Shown here: one piece after another, positions 34,501 to 43,989 of the stretch | How the letters are laid out: every line of letters starts with the position of its first letter | Position numbering within the stretch: the stretch's first letter is position 1 | NCBI GenBank assembly: GCA_963665085.2 | Contig: CAXXXS010000002.1 | Location: 434,001 to 498,000, forward strand | Reading direction: 5' to 3' | Source: G963665085 sp963665085 | Lineage (GTDB): Bacteria > Bacteroidota > Bacteroidia > Bacteroidales > JAAAOM01 | Length of the DNA: 64,000 nt | The notes under the pieces: model-generated | The model's database searches: none | Told to the model about the DNA's origin: nothing | The model's input: the letters and a program-made list of their open reading frames with translations, nothing else | Program-made: the position numbers and the translations under genes

Positions 34501-36371
34501 TTTGCTTTCTCAAACGTGATAAGAAAGATATCTTCACTGAGTTCTTTTAACGTATGTTGTTGAAATGAGATTGTAACCAGGTTTTTTCTTTTTTTGTAAA
34601 CAAAAGGCACCTCCTTAAAAACAACTTTTTTATTGTTTGTTTTAACCCGGCGTACCCCGTTACGGATCATTGCTTTTAATTTTTCATCAACAAGGATGTC
34701 TAAAAGCACATTTTTTATTACTCCCGGCCTATACTCTACATAATCGTTTATATCTCCGTTAATGTATAAAATATCAAAATTAGTATCAACAAAAACACTG
34801 GCAGGCCCATAACTTTGGGCTATTATTTCTGTAAAAAATTTCTCGTTATTGGGTTTGGAGGCAGAAAACGATTTATTAAACCCAAAGGCTGCATGGGTGT
34901 TTTCATAGTTTCTTAGCCTAAAGTCTGTTTGTAAGCGGGAGGGTAATTCTTTATAGTCTGCAATACTTTGGTAAATACGCCATGTAGAATCAATGGTTTT
35001 AAACATTTTTTGTGTTTCCCCCAGTGTTTCGCTATGCCCAAGGAAAAGATAGCCGCCTTTTTTTAATCCAAACTGGAAAGTGCCGATAACTTTGTATTGA
35101 ACTTTGGGAAGTAGGTATATGAGCAGGTTTCGGCAACTCACCATATCAACTTTTATAAATGGCGGATCTTTTAATAAATTATGCTGGCTGAAAACAATTT
35201 TTTCCCTAATCCTTTTAACTATTTCGAAACTATCCCCGTTTTTCACAAAATAAACTTCTAAAAATCCTTTTGGGATATCGGTTATATAATTTACCGGATA
35301 TCTTCCTTCTGAGGCTATTTGAATTGCTTCCCTGTCAATATCGGTTGCAAATATTTTAAAATCGATGTTTAAATTATTCTTCTTGATAAAATCATCAATT
35401 ATTATTGCAATGGAATAAGCTTCTTCACCGGTAGAACATGCCGTAACCCAAATTCTAACAGGTAGCGTTCTATTTTTTCCTTTTGTAAACAAATCGGGCA
35501 GCACATTTTTTTTAAGTGCCTCAAAGGCCTCAAAATCCCTAAAATACCGTGTGACGCCAATTAAACAGTCCCTAACAAGCAATTCCCTTTCATTTGCATC
35601 TTTTGAGAGCAAAGCGGCATACTCACTAAAATTATTTAATTGATGTATGGTTAACCGTTTTTCAATCCTTCGAAGAAGTGTTGAATTTTTATAAAGTTTA
35701 AAATCAATTCCTGAATGTTTATAAAGAATCTCCAAAATATTATCAAATCCTTCCTCATCTTCGTTAATATTTTTCTTGCTTTTTTTTAGAAAATGATTTG
35801 AGGTAATGCGTTCCAGGATTAAACTCATCTCTTCGGGAGTAGCAATGAATTCAGCATTTCCTGAATTAATTGCTGTTACAGGCATCCCGTCGAATTCTGC
35901 TGTTTCCGGTTTTTGAACGATTACCGTACCGCCAGCACCTTTTATGGTAGCAATACCACGAGAACCATCTGTTCCTGTACCCGATAATATTATCCCGATT
36001 GAATTCTCCTCAAGTGCATTTCCGAGAGAATTAAAAAAAAGGTCAATGGGTAAGTTTAAAGCATGGTGAGGAGATTTATCAACATATTTAATCCGCCCTT
36101 TCTCGTAAATAATATTTTTCTCTTTGGGGTTTAAATAAACGTTGTTAGGCTTCAGTTGAATATTATTTTTGGCAAGTTGCACAGGCATTTTGGTGTGTTT
36201 ACTCAAGAGCTCATCCATCATACTCTTGAAGTTTGGGGACAGGTGTTGCACAATAACAAATGCCATTCCTGTGTTGTCGGGGATATTATCAAAAAGCGAC
36301 TGAATTGCATCTAACCCACCGGCAGAGGCACCAATACCAACAACATAAAAATTTTGATTGTTTTTTTTCAT
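31596..36371 (-). CDS. CheB-CheR-PAS-histidine kinase fusion
   Basis: A giant cytoplasmic signalling protein. Order: CheB methylesterase (triad in GIGASAGG, VQHLSP and GTGTDGSRG: Ser24, His51 and Asp143 in the 1599-residue frame that opens 8 codons earlier), CheR methyltransferase (CLIGVTRYFRD, WVTACSTGEEAYS), a long coiled coil of repeated EELQASNEELQ units (about 665-735), several PAS domains, and a C-terminal kinase (GVAHELNNPLMG, ATPase box DSGPGI, GEGTGLGLSI). The ATG at 36371 is chosen as it directly precedes the CheB strand. First gene of a four-gene operon with a receiver, a KaiB-like protein and a hybrid kinase. Confidence 0.9.
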   Translation of the reverse strand: MKKNNQNFYVVGIGASAGGLDAIQSLFDNIPDNTGMAFVIVQHLSPNFKSMMDELLSKHTKMPVQLAKNNIQLKPNNVYLNPKEKNIIYEKGRIKYVDKSPHHALNLPIDLFFNSLGNALEENSIGIILSGTGTDGSRGIATIKGAGGTVIVQKPETAEFDGMPVTAINSGNAEFIATPEEMSLILERITSNHFLKKSKKNINEDEEGFDNILEILYKHSGIDFKLYKNSTLLRRIEKRLTIHQLNNFSEYAALLSKDANERELLVRDCLIGVTRYFRDFEAFEALKKNVLPDLFTKGKNRTLPVRIWVTACSTGEEAYSIAIIIDDFIKKNNLNIDFKIFATDIDREAIQIASEGRYPVNYITDIPKGFLEVYFVKNGDSFEIVKRIREKIVFSQHNLLKDPPFIKVDMVSCRNLLIYLLPKVQYKVIGTFQFGLKKGGYLFLGHSETLGETQKMFKTIDSTWRIYQSIADYKELPSRLQTDFRLRNYENTHAAFGFNKSFSASKPNNEKFFTEIIAQSYGPASVFVDTNFDILYINGDINDYVEYRPGVIKNVLLDILVDEKLKAMIRNGVRRVKTNNKKVVFKEVPFVYKKRKNLVTISFQQHTLKELSEDIFLITFEKAKKENGKDDSVVYDQYKLDEFSKQRIEELENELKKVKQELQNSIEELETSNEELQASNEELQASNEELQSTNEELQSVNEELYTVNAEIQVKNKELMELTDDVTNIMDSTDIGILLLDLQLRIRKFTPALREHFSLTEQDLGRSIFEFASYFSELVREESISDAKKVLANGSILEKEFCDDKGHYFLRKTSPFLTKNNEIKGVVISFVNITKVRAAEMELIRQQKNINSIYNAAYTGIYVHNLKKDKIEFINQRYTEILGYSLDEINNMSLDTLFSLYHPDDQDKITKYKQKLSQLKRGDIKSIEYRVKTKYGKWIWCFSYDSGYEYDENDNLVSLVGSFFDVSELKRNKKALKEEKEKSESRANQFRNLFENMEQGFALHKIIFDEENNPVDYEYIRVNKAFEKQSGILAKNIMGKTVKQVLPAIEKEWIDKYSDVALTGKSITFHNYSAELDKHFNVTAYSPEKNYFATIFEDVTEQRKILADVESANKLNETLIESSPFGIILYNKDGDCILANEAATKLLGGTKKQILELNFHNNPSWKTGSIYENAQKTIKLGGKNTGVEQYKTYFGNQLWLEYFFVRMIYNDQPHLIFKFQDVSERIKAQLDLKESEARYKTLFSENKSVMLLINPDTGQIEDANHAALKYYGYSLPQIKKMNISQINILSDEEVKEEMKKARTDKKNFFQFKHKLANEKIRNVQVYSGKIFIDNKELLYSIIHDNTNQIKAEEKLKQQTVELIQSEKMTAMGTLIAGVAHELNNPLMGILNYTDYSLEQVSRDNNAYPVLLDLKEEAEKSAEIVKGLLTFSRKEKVDKNYVCKTNLIKAIESVVKLLSLKIKNKNINLLLPELNGDFLGNINLSYLQQVIFNILDNAIFAVANSDIKEIKIDLKKQAKYTIIQIADSGPGISFEDSKNIFDPFFTTKPVGEGTGLGLSICKNILNDVGGDVTFTTQKNKGTTFSIKIPVSNT

Positions 36372-36509
36372 CCTGGCTTTTTCTTTTATTACCATTCTGA
36401 TTTAATTAAAGTTATGAAAATTGGTTAACAAGTAAAACTAAAAACATTAAAAAAAATATATTTCCTAAATATGAAATCTGTCATATACGGTATCTCACTA
36501 AATTTTCAA

Positions 36510-38403
36510 TTAATCTACTAAATATGTATCCAGCATTTCAATAATTTTATCCCTGCCTACTGGTTTAGAAATAAAATCTGTACACCCTGCTTCAAGTGAT
36601 TTATTTCTGTCTTCCTCTGTTGAATAAGCTGTTAATGCAATAATTGTAAGATCCGGATTTATTTCTTTTATGAATTTAGTTGCTTCAAAACCATCCATCT
36701 TAGGCATTTTTAAATCCATAAAAACTAGATCTATTTTATGATTTGACTTGCACATATTGACTGCTTCCTCTCCATTTTTAGCGTGTAGAATATCAATCTG
36801 TGCCCCCTTATTCATAGTTAATAACTCTTCGATATACAGATAATTTACCTCTTCATCTTCAACGACTAATATTTTTTTTGCCCTGTTCTTTTCCCCCTTA
36901 ATTAGTTCTTTAAATTTAGCGTTAGCATTCTTTTCATTAATTGGTTGTGAATAAGGTATGGTTACATAAAATATCGACCCTTTTCCTTTTTCAGAGTCGA
37001 CCGAGATATCGCCACCAAGAAGCTGCGCATTTTCTTTTGCTATTGATAAGCCAATACCTAACCCGCCAAACTGCCTAGACAATTCTTCTTCTTCCTGCAC
37101 AAATCTTTGAAAAATTAGATCTAGACTGTTTTGGGAGATTCCAATTCCTGTATCCTTCACATAAAGCTCAATTTTGTCTGATTTTAAAACATAACCGAAT
37201 TCTATGAATCCTTCTCGAGTAAATTTGATTGAATTTTCAATTAAATTGGTCAATATCTTAAATAGCTTTGATTTATCTGAAACAATAAGGCTGTCTTCGT
37301 CAGAAAGCCCTTTCTTTAGATAAAGAGGGATGTTATGCTTCTTCAATTTGAGATTGAAAATTGCAAAAACATCCATTAATAAATCATTTAAAGAAAATTC
37401 ATTTGTAACAGCCGATAATTGTTTTGTTTCCAACTGAGAGATTTCCAGGATATCATCAATAACACGTAATAACTGGTTGCTGCTGTTTTTTACTATTTTT
37501 GAATAATGTTTTCTTTTTTCGTAAGATAAATCAGGGTTCTCAAGAAAAGATGTAAAACCTATAATACCATTCATAGGGGTCCTAATCTCATGAGACATAT
37601 TATTTAGAAAAACAGTTTTCAGGTGATTACTTCGCTCAGCTAATTCTTTTGCTTTAAAAAGTTCTTCATTGGTTTGCGTCAATTCTTCATTCAGTGCTTC
37701 ATATTCCTGGTTTTGCTCAACAAGAATACGTTCAACTTTTTTTCTTTCAGTTATATCTGTTAGTTGTGCAACTATTCCAATAATTTTCCCCTGACTATCA
37801 ATATTGGGATAGTAAGTCATATGAAACCATTTATCATTTTCTGGTTTTATTCTGTCCTTAACATCTTCCGAATATGTTTTTTCCCCTTTCATGGCCTTAT
37901 CCATAAGGCTCCTTATCTCATCATTTTTTAAAAAAGGCAATACCTCAAATACATTTTTCCCTATTGCTTCTTCTCTTTTTATGTTTGAAATATCAAGTAA
38001 CGTTTTATTGATAAATGCGTAATTATAATCTTTATCAATAACACTAATGCCTAATTCTAAATTATCTAATACACCGGTAATAAATGCTTTTGAATCTTTA
38101 ACTGCTCCTTCATATTCCTTCTGTTTCGTAATATCAATTGCAGTCCCAAAATATAGTTCAGCACCATTTTTATCGAACCCCAAATGTGTATACATCAAAA
38201 CATCAAACAAACTCCCATCTTTCTTCTTTGCCTTAAACTCTAGTTTATAGTGCCCTTTTTCTCTTAAAGTTGAAATAATTTCAGTTGATGTATTTGAATC
38301 TGCACTGTGTAAATCAGGAGATGTACCAATAATCTCTTCCTGAGAGTTATATCCCCACATCTTTACATAAGCTTCATTAACATAAATAAACTTTCCAGTA
38401 CTA
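36510..38403 (-). pseudogene. IS-split hybrid histidine kinase, C-terminal part
   Basis: The larger part of a kinase interrupted by the IS1380-family element. It contains two PAS domains, HisKA (FLNNMSHEIRTPMNGIIGF), ATPase domain (DTGIGISQ, GLGIGLSIAKE) and a C-terminal receiver (LVFMDLKMPKMDG). The open frame starts at 38417 with a TTG supplied by the IS end, so a cytoplasmic kinase lacking its anchor and first PAS might still be made. Joined to 39959-40665 through one TACTA copy, the frame is restored to 866 residues (junction AISDSTGKFIYVNEAY). Confidence 0.85.
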
Positions 38404-39953
38404 CCTAAAATCCGCAAAACTTTTGTTTATCCACGAATTACGCTAATTACGCGAAACAATTGGTTTCGCAACTTAAAAATATAGCAGTTTTCAAGTTATC
38501 AGACACAGTTTCCCTTACCCACTTTATTAAGGCTATTGAGGGAGAGCCTGAAAAACCAATAAGTTTTTCTATTAAGATGAATTGGATATTTGTATCAACT
38601 TTTGGTTGTTTGTTGCCAAATGTACAACGGTTCTTCGTCCGCTGCGTGTGAACTTTGCAACAATAGCGACAAAACGAAAAATAAATTTTTTAAGTCTCGA
38701 TGTTTTGGTCAGCCCTTGAATAACTCCAGCAAAAATATTTAGCAGCCATTTATAGATAATATGAGCAACAGCCATTATTATCAGAAAGACAGTATTCTCT
38801 TCAAGGAAGCTGTGAGGCATTGAGTCCCAATTGAAATCGTTGTTTTGTATATCGAAAACCCGTTCACTGTCGCCACGTTTGTTGTAAAATATTATTGCTT
38901 CTTTTTCAGAAATATCCCAATCATTGGTAATAATGAACAGGTAGTTTTTAGCATCGTTTGTAAAAACCGATCTTTGCCCGGTTTTGTTTGGCATGCGGTA
39001 AGCGACAATACGGTGCTCGAATTTCCCAAATCGATATTTGAAACTGTTCACTTCCATGTCCTGGAAATTAATGGTGCAAGGTTTCCAATCCTCGGTATCG
39101 GCAGCCATTGTCAACAAGGTTTCTGAATTTGAAGCTCTTATTGAAAATAAAATATTTTCTCCGTGAAAATAGTCTGTAACTTCTTTTATATATGAGCCGC
39201 AGTCCATACGGGCATAGCGAGGCTTTACCCCTTTATCCGCTAATAGCTTTAATGCCCTTTTATGAGTTGATAGCTGTGCCGCTTTAACATTGCAGTTACC
39301 ATTTCGTCCCTCGATATAAACCGGTATGTTTGAGATAGTAGCTACCCCAGGGAAATATCCCTTTTTGTTTTTGTAGCTATATTCCGCATCGTATTTGTCG
39401 GCAGCTATAAACTGGTGGTCAAAATCATAAACCAGCCCCTTGGCGTTAGGGTCAAGCTGCTTGAATTCTAGGGCACTGTCAACCAAAAGATTATTCATCC
39501 TGGTATTGACATTGATTTTATTTGTTATGCCCGGGGCTGTTTCTATGTACTCGCATGGCACAGAGAGTTCTTTGTCGCCTCGAAGGATTGTATCGGCAGA
39601 AGGTGTTGAAATCCCTTTAAGGTTCTTTAATGTGTTCTCTTTAAGATAATTTACATCTTCTGTGGCATTGCCGCCACAAAAAGCGGTATATATCCGGCTC
39701 AATAATAAATCAGAGTAATTATAGCCTATTGTTTTTACTCTTGCACCAAGTTGATTATCAATAAAATCAATTGCGCCATGTGCAAAAAGTTGCTTATGTA
39801 TTAGGTGGATACCACCAAATGGCGTTACATTTGAATCGAAAATTTTAGTCACACACCTAAATAGGTGAAAATTTTCGAGACCTGCATTCACTTGCAGGTC
39901 TTATTTATAAAAACTTTGCTAGTTTTTGCTAAATATTTGTTGCGGAAGTAAGG
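38404..39953 (-). mobile_element. IS1380-family insertion sequence, 1550 bp, complete
   Basis: Ends read CCTAAAATCCGCAA on the left and, reverse-complemented, CCTTACTTCCGCAA on the right: imperfect inverted repeats of about 14 bp sharing CCT-A-TCCGCAA. The element is flanked by the direct repeat TACTA (38399-38403 and 39954-39958), the expected 4-5 bp target duplication. One intact transposase gene fills most of it, and hairpins (for example GACCTGCA/TGCAGGTC near 39880-39900) precede the transposase start. It interrupts a histidine kinase gene. Confidence 0.9.
38572..39891 (-). CDS. IS1380-family transposase
   Basis: A 439-residue DDE transposase. Recognisable parts are the N-terminal LENFHLFRCVTKIFDSNVTPFGG region, the first catalytic Asp in LVYDFDHQFIAADKYDAEYSY, the second in RYARMDCGSYI and the terminal Glu in YNKRGDSERVFDIQNNDFNW, all typical of IS1380. 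Full length with no internal stop, so probably active. The start lies inside a hairpin of the IS end, which may limit read-through expression. Confidence 0.9.
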   Translation of the reverse strand: MNAGLENFHLFRCVTKIFDSNVTPFGGIHLIHKQLFAHGAIDFIDNQLGARVKTIGYNYSDLLLSRIYTAFCGGNATEDVNYLKENTLKNLKGISTPSADTILRGDKELSVPCEYIETAPGITNKINVNTRMNNLLVDSALEFKQLDPNAKGLVYDFDHQFIAADKYDAEYSYKNKKGYFPGVATISNIPVYIEGRNGNCNVKAAQLSTHKRALKLLADKGVKPRYARMDCGSYIKEVTDYFHGENILFSIRASNSETLLTMAADTEDWKPCTINFQDMEVNSFKYRFGKFEHRIVAYRMPNKTGQRSVFTNDAKNYLFIITNDWDISEKEAIIFYNKRGDSERVFDIQNNDFNWDSMPHSFLEENTVFLIIMAVAHIIYKWLLNIFAGVIQGLTKTSRLKKFIFRFVAIVAKFTRSGRRTVVHLATNNQKLIQISNSS

Positions 39954-40665
39954 TACTATCCGAAATAGCTAATCCATTTATTGAATTTTCGACTGCTTTG
40001 TTTACCAGGTTTAATTCATTTTCAAGTTTTTTCTTTTCTGTAATATCCAAAACCCAGCCAACAAATCTTTCTATTTCATCCTCTTCATTTCTATGAGCCT
40101 TAACGGCCAAATCTGTCCAAACAATTTCTTTCTTTTTATTCAGGAACCTTTTTTCCATTCTGTAACCTGAAATCTCTTTCCGTTCTACCTTTTGAAGTAA
40201 TTCATATTCTTCTTTAAGCTCATCAGGATGCGAAAAGTCTGCAAAATTCATTTTTAAGAACTCTTCTCTTGTGTAACCTAAAAGTTCGATTAAACCATCG
40301 TTAACATATAGCATATCGCCATTTTTATTACTAAAGGCTGCACCTATATTTGAGTTTTTAATAATTTCACGTAACTTTTTTTCTCCTTCATTAACCTGTT
40401 TGTAGAATTTTTCCTGGTTCTTAAGTGCTTTGTATACTAAATAAATAATAAGAATGCTAGTCACGAGAATAAAGATAAACCCCTTATAAGTCTGCATCTT
40501 TTTTAGAAATAATAAATCCTGAGAACTACTATGCAGTTGTAAATCTGAAAATATGATATAGATTTCCCCAAAGACAAAATAAACAGCTCCAACTTTTAAA
40601 GACTTAATTAAACTTTTTCTTTTTAAGAATGGGACTCTCCTTTCCCTGGTTATAGAATCGTTCAT
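39954..40665 (-). pseudogene. IS-split hybrid histidine kinase, N-terminal part
   Basis: The first 238 codons of the interrupted kinase: two membrane helices (about 28-45 and 58-80), a short coiled coil and a PAS domain (about 98-215, with GYTREEFLKMNFADFSHPDE), then the start of a second PAS (ENSINGLAISDST). After the insertion point the frame runs ten codons into the IS and stops at 39919. Without a kinase domain the piece cannot signal by itself. Confidence 0.85.
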
Positions 40666-40987
40666 AGATAGGTTTTATTTACAATAAGAACATTTTGTCA
40701 TTCAATAAACCACTTTAGTTTTTAGTATAAAAACTATCAGAAAATAATTATCCGGACATCCATTTTTTGATAGTTCAGTTTAGTAATAATTTCGTCGAAA
40801 AAGTTAACAATAAAATTTACAAATTGTTGATTTATGGAGAATTATTTACACAAAAACTCCCGGGAAAATTTCTTTACAATATCTGATTTATTGCAATACA
40901 CAAATGTTAGTACGGGTAGTAACTTACCAGAAAATTAATATTAAGGACTGTTCCTGTACAAAAAAATTAATAGAGGATAATTCCGAA

Positions 40988-41182
40988 GGGCTGTAAGCCC
41001 GTTCCGGTTATATGCCCTCTATCGATGCTAATCTCAAACATATCTTTTGTTATAATCGACATCATAGTATTGATACTAATTGGGCATTACTGTAAAGCTC
41101 GGGCTTTCAGCCCTTTTTTATTTTGTTTTACATTTTCATAGGGCTTACGCCCTATGCTTTTACAGTTTTGCCTTTCAGGCAA
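40988..41182. repeat. Multi-hairpin intergenic repeat (GGGCTNNNAGCCC type)
   Basis: Four hairpins follow each other in the 551-bp gap 40666-41216: GGGCT/AGCCC (40988-41000), GGGCT/AGCCC followed by T6 (41101-41119), CATAGGGC/GCCCTATG (41137-41156) and TTGCCT/AGGCAA (41168-41182). Two carry the same GGGCT stem. Such arrays are common dispersed units in Bacteroidota genomes. The minus-strand universal stress protein begins on the far side; its transcript runs into this array, which may act as terminator. 40666-40970 shows no feature. Confidence 0.5.
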
Positions 41183-41216
41183 ATAACAGGAGGTGAGGTA
41201 AATCTGCCACAGATAA

Positions 41217-41648
41217 TCATAAAGGAATAATAAGCATTGGAATCTTCGATTTTTTCAGTAAAGCAGCTGAAGTGCTCCCCATTAAAATGTTGTAGAAAAA
41301 GCTATGCTCGTGATGTCCTGCAATAATTAAATCGATATTTAATTTTTTAGATTCCTCGAAAATAGTCTCTACGGTAGCTCCCTGTATTAATAATCCTTCT
41401 GCATCAAAGTTTTTATCTCTTAACTCATTGCTGTAATCTGTAAGCCATTTATGCTCATTTCTTAATTCGTTAGCCCTTGTTTCTCTTATAAATTGGGGAC
41501 CTCCATCATAAGTAACAAATTCGGGCTGAGGCGCTGCAACATGTAAAAGCCAGATTTTTGAATTAAATTTTTCTGAAAGTTCGGTGGCTTTTCCAATCAA
41601 GAGCTCTGTATGCTCATCAAAATCTACACAAACCAGTATATTTTTCAT
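41217..41648 (-). CDS. Universal stress protein (UspA family)
   Basis: Single-domain UspA protein of 143 residues. It starts with the family strand KNILVCVDFDEHTELLIGKATEL and carries the ATP-binding signature GHHEHSFFYNILMGSTS near the C-terminus (G-x2-H, then G-S-T), so it is probably an ATP-binding member. The ATG at 41648 is chosen because it begins the first strand; the 21 codons before it are not conserved. It stands alone. Confidence 0.85.
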   Translation of the reverse strand: MKNILVCVDFDEHTELLIGKATELSEKFNSKIWLLHVAAPQPEFVTYDGGPQFIRETRANELRNEHKWLTDYSNELRDKNFDAEGLLIQGATVETIFEESKKLNIDLIIAGHHEHSFFYNILMGSTSAALLKKSKIPMLIIPL

Positions 41649-41869
41649 CTTGTTAAATTTTAATGTTAGTACTCCGTGATTTTTACACATAAATATACAA
41701 AAAACACACATGAAAGTCCAGTAATTACTACACTTTTAGCGCAAAATAAAACATTAATATTAACGGTACCCAGATAAAATAAAATTCTCTTTTTTGTGAT
41801 TCCTTATCAATTGATTGATGTAACCATTGCTATTAAACAGAATATAAATCAGGTTTATGTATTTTTTCG

Positions 41870-42691
41870 TCAGTTCAACTTATCTTTAAAATAATGATTA
41901 AAGAACAGTACCTGATATTCTATAGAATTATTCCAATATTCCCAATTGTGTACTCCAGGTCTTTCTGTATAATCATGTTGAATATTTAAATAAAGCAGTT
42001 GCTCATGCAATTTTCTATTTACTTCAATAAAGAAGTCATTGATACCACAATCAATTAACATCGGGAGTTTATTTCCTTTTAACAAATAAAGTTGATTCAT
42101 TACGGTGTTCTTTTCCCAATTCTCAGGATACATTGCCCTATCTCCAAGGCGCTGTGAAATATGCCAGTTTTCAGGAAATGGCAAAATATCAACACCGCCA
42201 CTCATACTTCCGGCAACACCAAAAATATCCTGGTGACGAATAGAAAGATAAAGCGCTCCATGTCCTCCCATACTTAAACCCGTAATAGCCCTTCCTTCCC
42301 TTTTATTTATAGTCCTGAAATTTTCATCAATATAATTGATTAACTCCTTTGTTATATAGGTTTCATACTGCATTTTTGGATCAACAGGGCTATCAAAATA
42401 CCAACTTGAAAAACCGCCATCCGGACATACAATAATCATGTTATAGGTATCTGCTAATTGTTTCACCTTAGGAGCTTTCTGTAACCATGAGCCATAATTA
42501 TCACTGTAACCATGAAGCAAATACAAAACTGGATAATCTTTTTCTGAACCAGTATAACTACTTGGAAAGATTACACTGGTCTTAATTTCTTTCTGCATCA
42601 CATTGCTTTTAATAATAATTGTATCAACTTTAGATGCATGAAGTAAGATTGATATTGTTATAAAAGAAATAAATAGGAATAGTTTTTTCAT
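41870..42691 (-). CDS. Secreted esterase of the putative esterase/esterase D family
   Basis: Signal peptide (about 1-19), then an alpha/beta hydrolase of the esterase family. Visible motifs are YLLHGYSDNYGSWL (oxyanion region), GLSMGGHGAL (nucleophile Ser in G-L-S-M-G) and RPGVHNWEYW (catalytic His). Relatives include feruloyl esterases and S-formylglutathione hydrolase-like enzymes; secreted members usually act on acylated polysaccharides. No carbohydrate-active gene is adjacent, so the substrate is open. Monocistronic. Confidence 0.83.
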   Translation of the reverse strand: MKKLFLFISFITISILLHASKVDTIIIKSNVMQKEIKTSVIFPSSYTGSEKDYPVLYLLHGYSDNYGSWLQKAPKVKQLADTYNMIIVCPDGGFSSWYFDSPVDPKMQYETYITKELINYIDENFRTINKREGRAITGLSMGGHGALYLSIRHQDIFGVAGSMSGGVDILPFPENWHISQRLGDRAMYPENWEKNTVMNQLYLLKGNKLPMLIDCGINDFFIEVNRKLHEQLLYLNIQHDYTERPGVHNWEYWNNSIEYQVLFFNHYFKDKLN

Positions 42692-42822
42692 CGTTTATAA
42701 ATATTAATTATGCTCAAAAATATAGTCTTTTATTTTTATTAATTGTTTTTAATTTCTTTTTGTTTAAACAGTATAAATATTTCGAACAGAAAAACTAAAA
42801 GATTGCAAAATCAAACAAAATC

Positions 42823-43989
42823 TTAAGGAACTGTTGCTGTTTTAAGTTTAGATATTTTGTTGTAATCCGTAATCTTTACATCATTAAAATAGAAATAAAT
42901 AATATCCTCGTAAGAATAACCAGATTTTGACATATGCATAGCCCCTTCCTGGCTCATTCCAACACCATGTCCATAGCCCTTCCCTTTTAAGGTAATGTTT
43001 TTGCCATCATCATAAACTGAAAAATAAGCAGAACGCAACACCCACTCTTTCCTTATTTTCTGATATGCGAGTATATCCAGACCTACTTTATAATATTGTT
43101 CCCTGGAATTCTGTTCGCAAGAAAAATAACCAGGCTTCTCATTTCCTTTAATATAAAAATTGTGTTGCTTTAGGTATGTTTCCCATTTTTCCCTAGAGAT
43201 TGTTTTCTCCCAATTTACATTTTTGCCTTTTAATGAGAAAGGATCATTTACAGATTTAAGGTAAGGAAGATTAGTTACCCATACATTTTTAGCATCTTCT
43301 GTAATTCCACCGGAATTAGAATGAAAAGCTGCTGTTATCAATTCATTTTCGTTATTTACAACAACTTTATTTTCTGTAGCAACAATGGATTGATAAATTA
43401 AATCATTTCCCTTGCTTTTCCCTTTGTAAGCTTGGCAATGCACCCCATCACAGAGATTAAAACCTTCTTCGATATGTCTTTTTATATTTTGGTATGCATA
43501 CGTTCTGCAAAGTAATCCCTGTGCTTTATAGAATTCTTCTGTAGCAGAAGCCCCTCCCTCTGCCTCAACAACACCTGCCAGGTATTTATTAAAATCTACA
43601 TGATTAATAATAAGCAACCTGTTAAAATCTACTTTTATTGAGAAATTATCATCGTAAGTCTGTGTTTTTAAGGATGGACTTACTGGACGAATTTTACTTT
43701 CTGTATCTTTCCCCTTTGCGATCAATTCAACAAATTGAAAATTACCCAAAAGATTATTCTGCTTACGTATTGCTATTTTTTGATTGATCAATGTAAAATA
43801 TAATACATCTTTTGACGATAATGTATCAATGGTTACTCCTTCTGTTTTTAAAAGGAAACTACCCTTAACAGGATAAAAAATAAAAGACTTTAAAGAATAA
43901 TCATTAAAAACACTGATTTTTATATTCTGCGCATGAAGTGCAGTTGAAATGAAAAAAAATGACAGAATAAAAAACTTAACTTTACTCAT
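42823..43989 (-). CDS. SpoIID/LytB-domain secreted protein
   Basis: Signal peptide (1-20, ending ALHAQ), then a SpoIID-like domain. The catalytic-type signature NKYLAGVVEAEGGASATEEFYKAQGLLCRTYAYQN carries the essential Glu, and GKGYGHGVGMSQEGAMHMSKSGYSYEDIIYFYF closes the domain. SpoIID of Bacillus is a lytic transglycosylase of peptidoglycan; activity in Bacteroidota members is inferred. The gene overlaps the end of lpxB by 4 bp, so the two are translationally coupled. Confidence 0.85.
   Translation of the reverse strand: MSKVKFFILSFFFISTALHAQNIKISVFNDYSLKSFIFYPVKGSFLLKTEGVTIDTLSSKDVLYFTLINQKIAIRKQNNLLGNFQFVELIAKGKDTESKIRPVSPSLKTQTYDDNFSIKVDFNRLLIINHVDFNKYLAGVVEAEGGASATEEFYKAQGLLCRTYAYQNIKRHIEEGFNLCDGVHCQAYKGKSKGNDLIYQSIVATENKVVVNNENELITAAFHSNSGGITEDAKNVWVTNLPYLKSVNDPFSLKGKNVNWEKTISREKWETYLKQHNFYIKGNEKPGYFSCEQNSREQYYKVGLDILAYQKIRKEWVLRSAYFSVYDDGKNITLKGKGYGHGVGMSQEGAMHMSKSGYSYEDIIYFYFNDVKITDYNKISKLKTATVP

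Noticed and set aside
38460..38651. Plus-strand frame at the left end of the IS1380-family element
   Set aside because: Lies antisense to the IS tail and transposase 3' end; no family resemblance.
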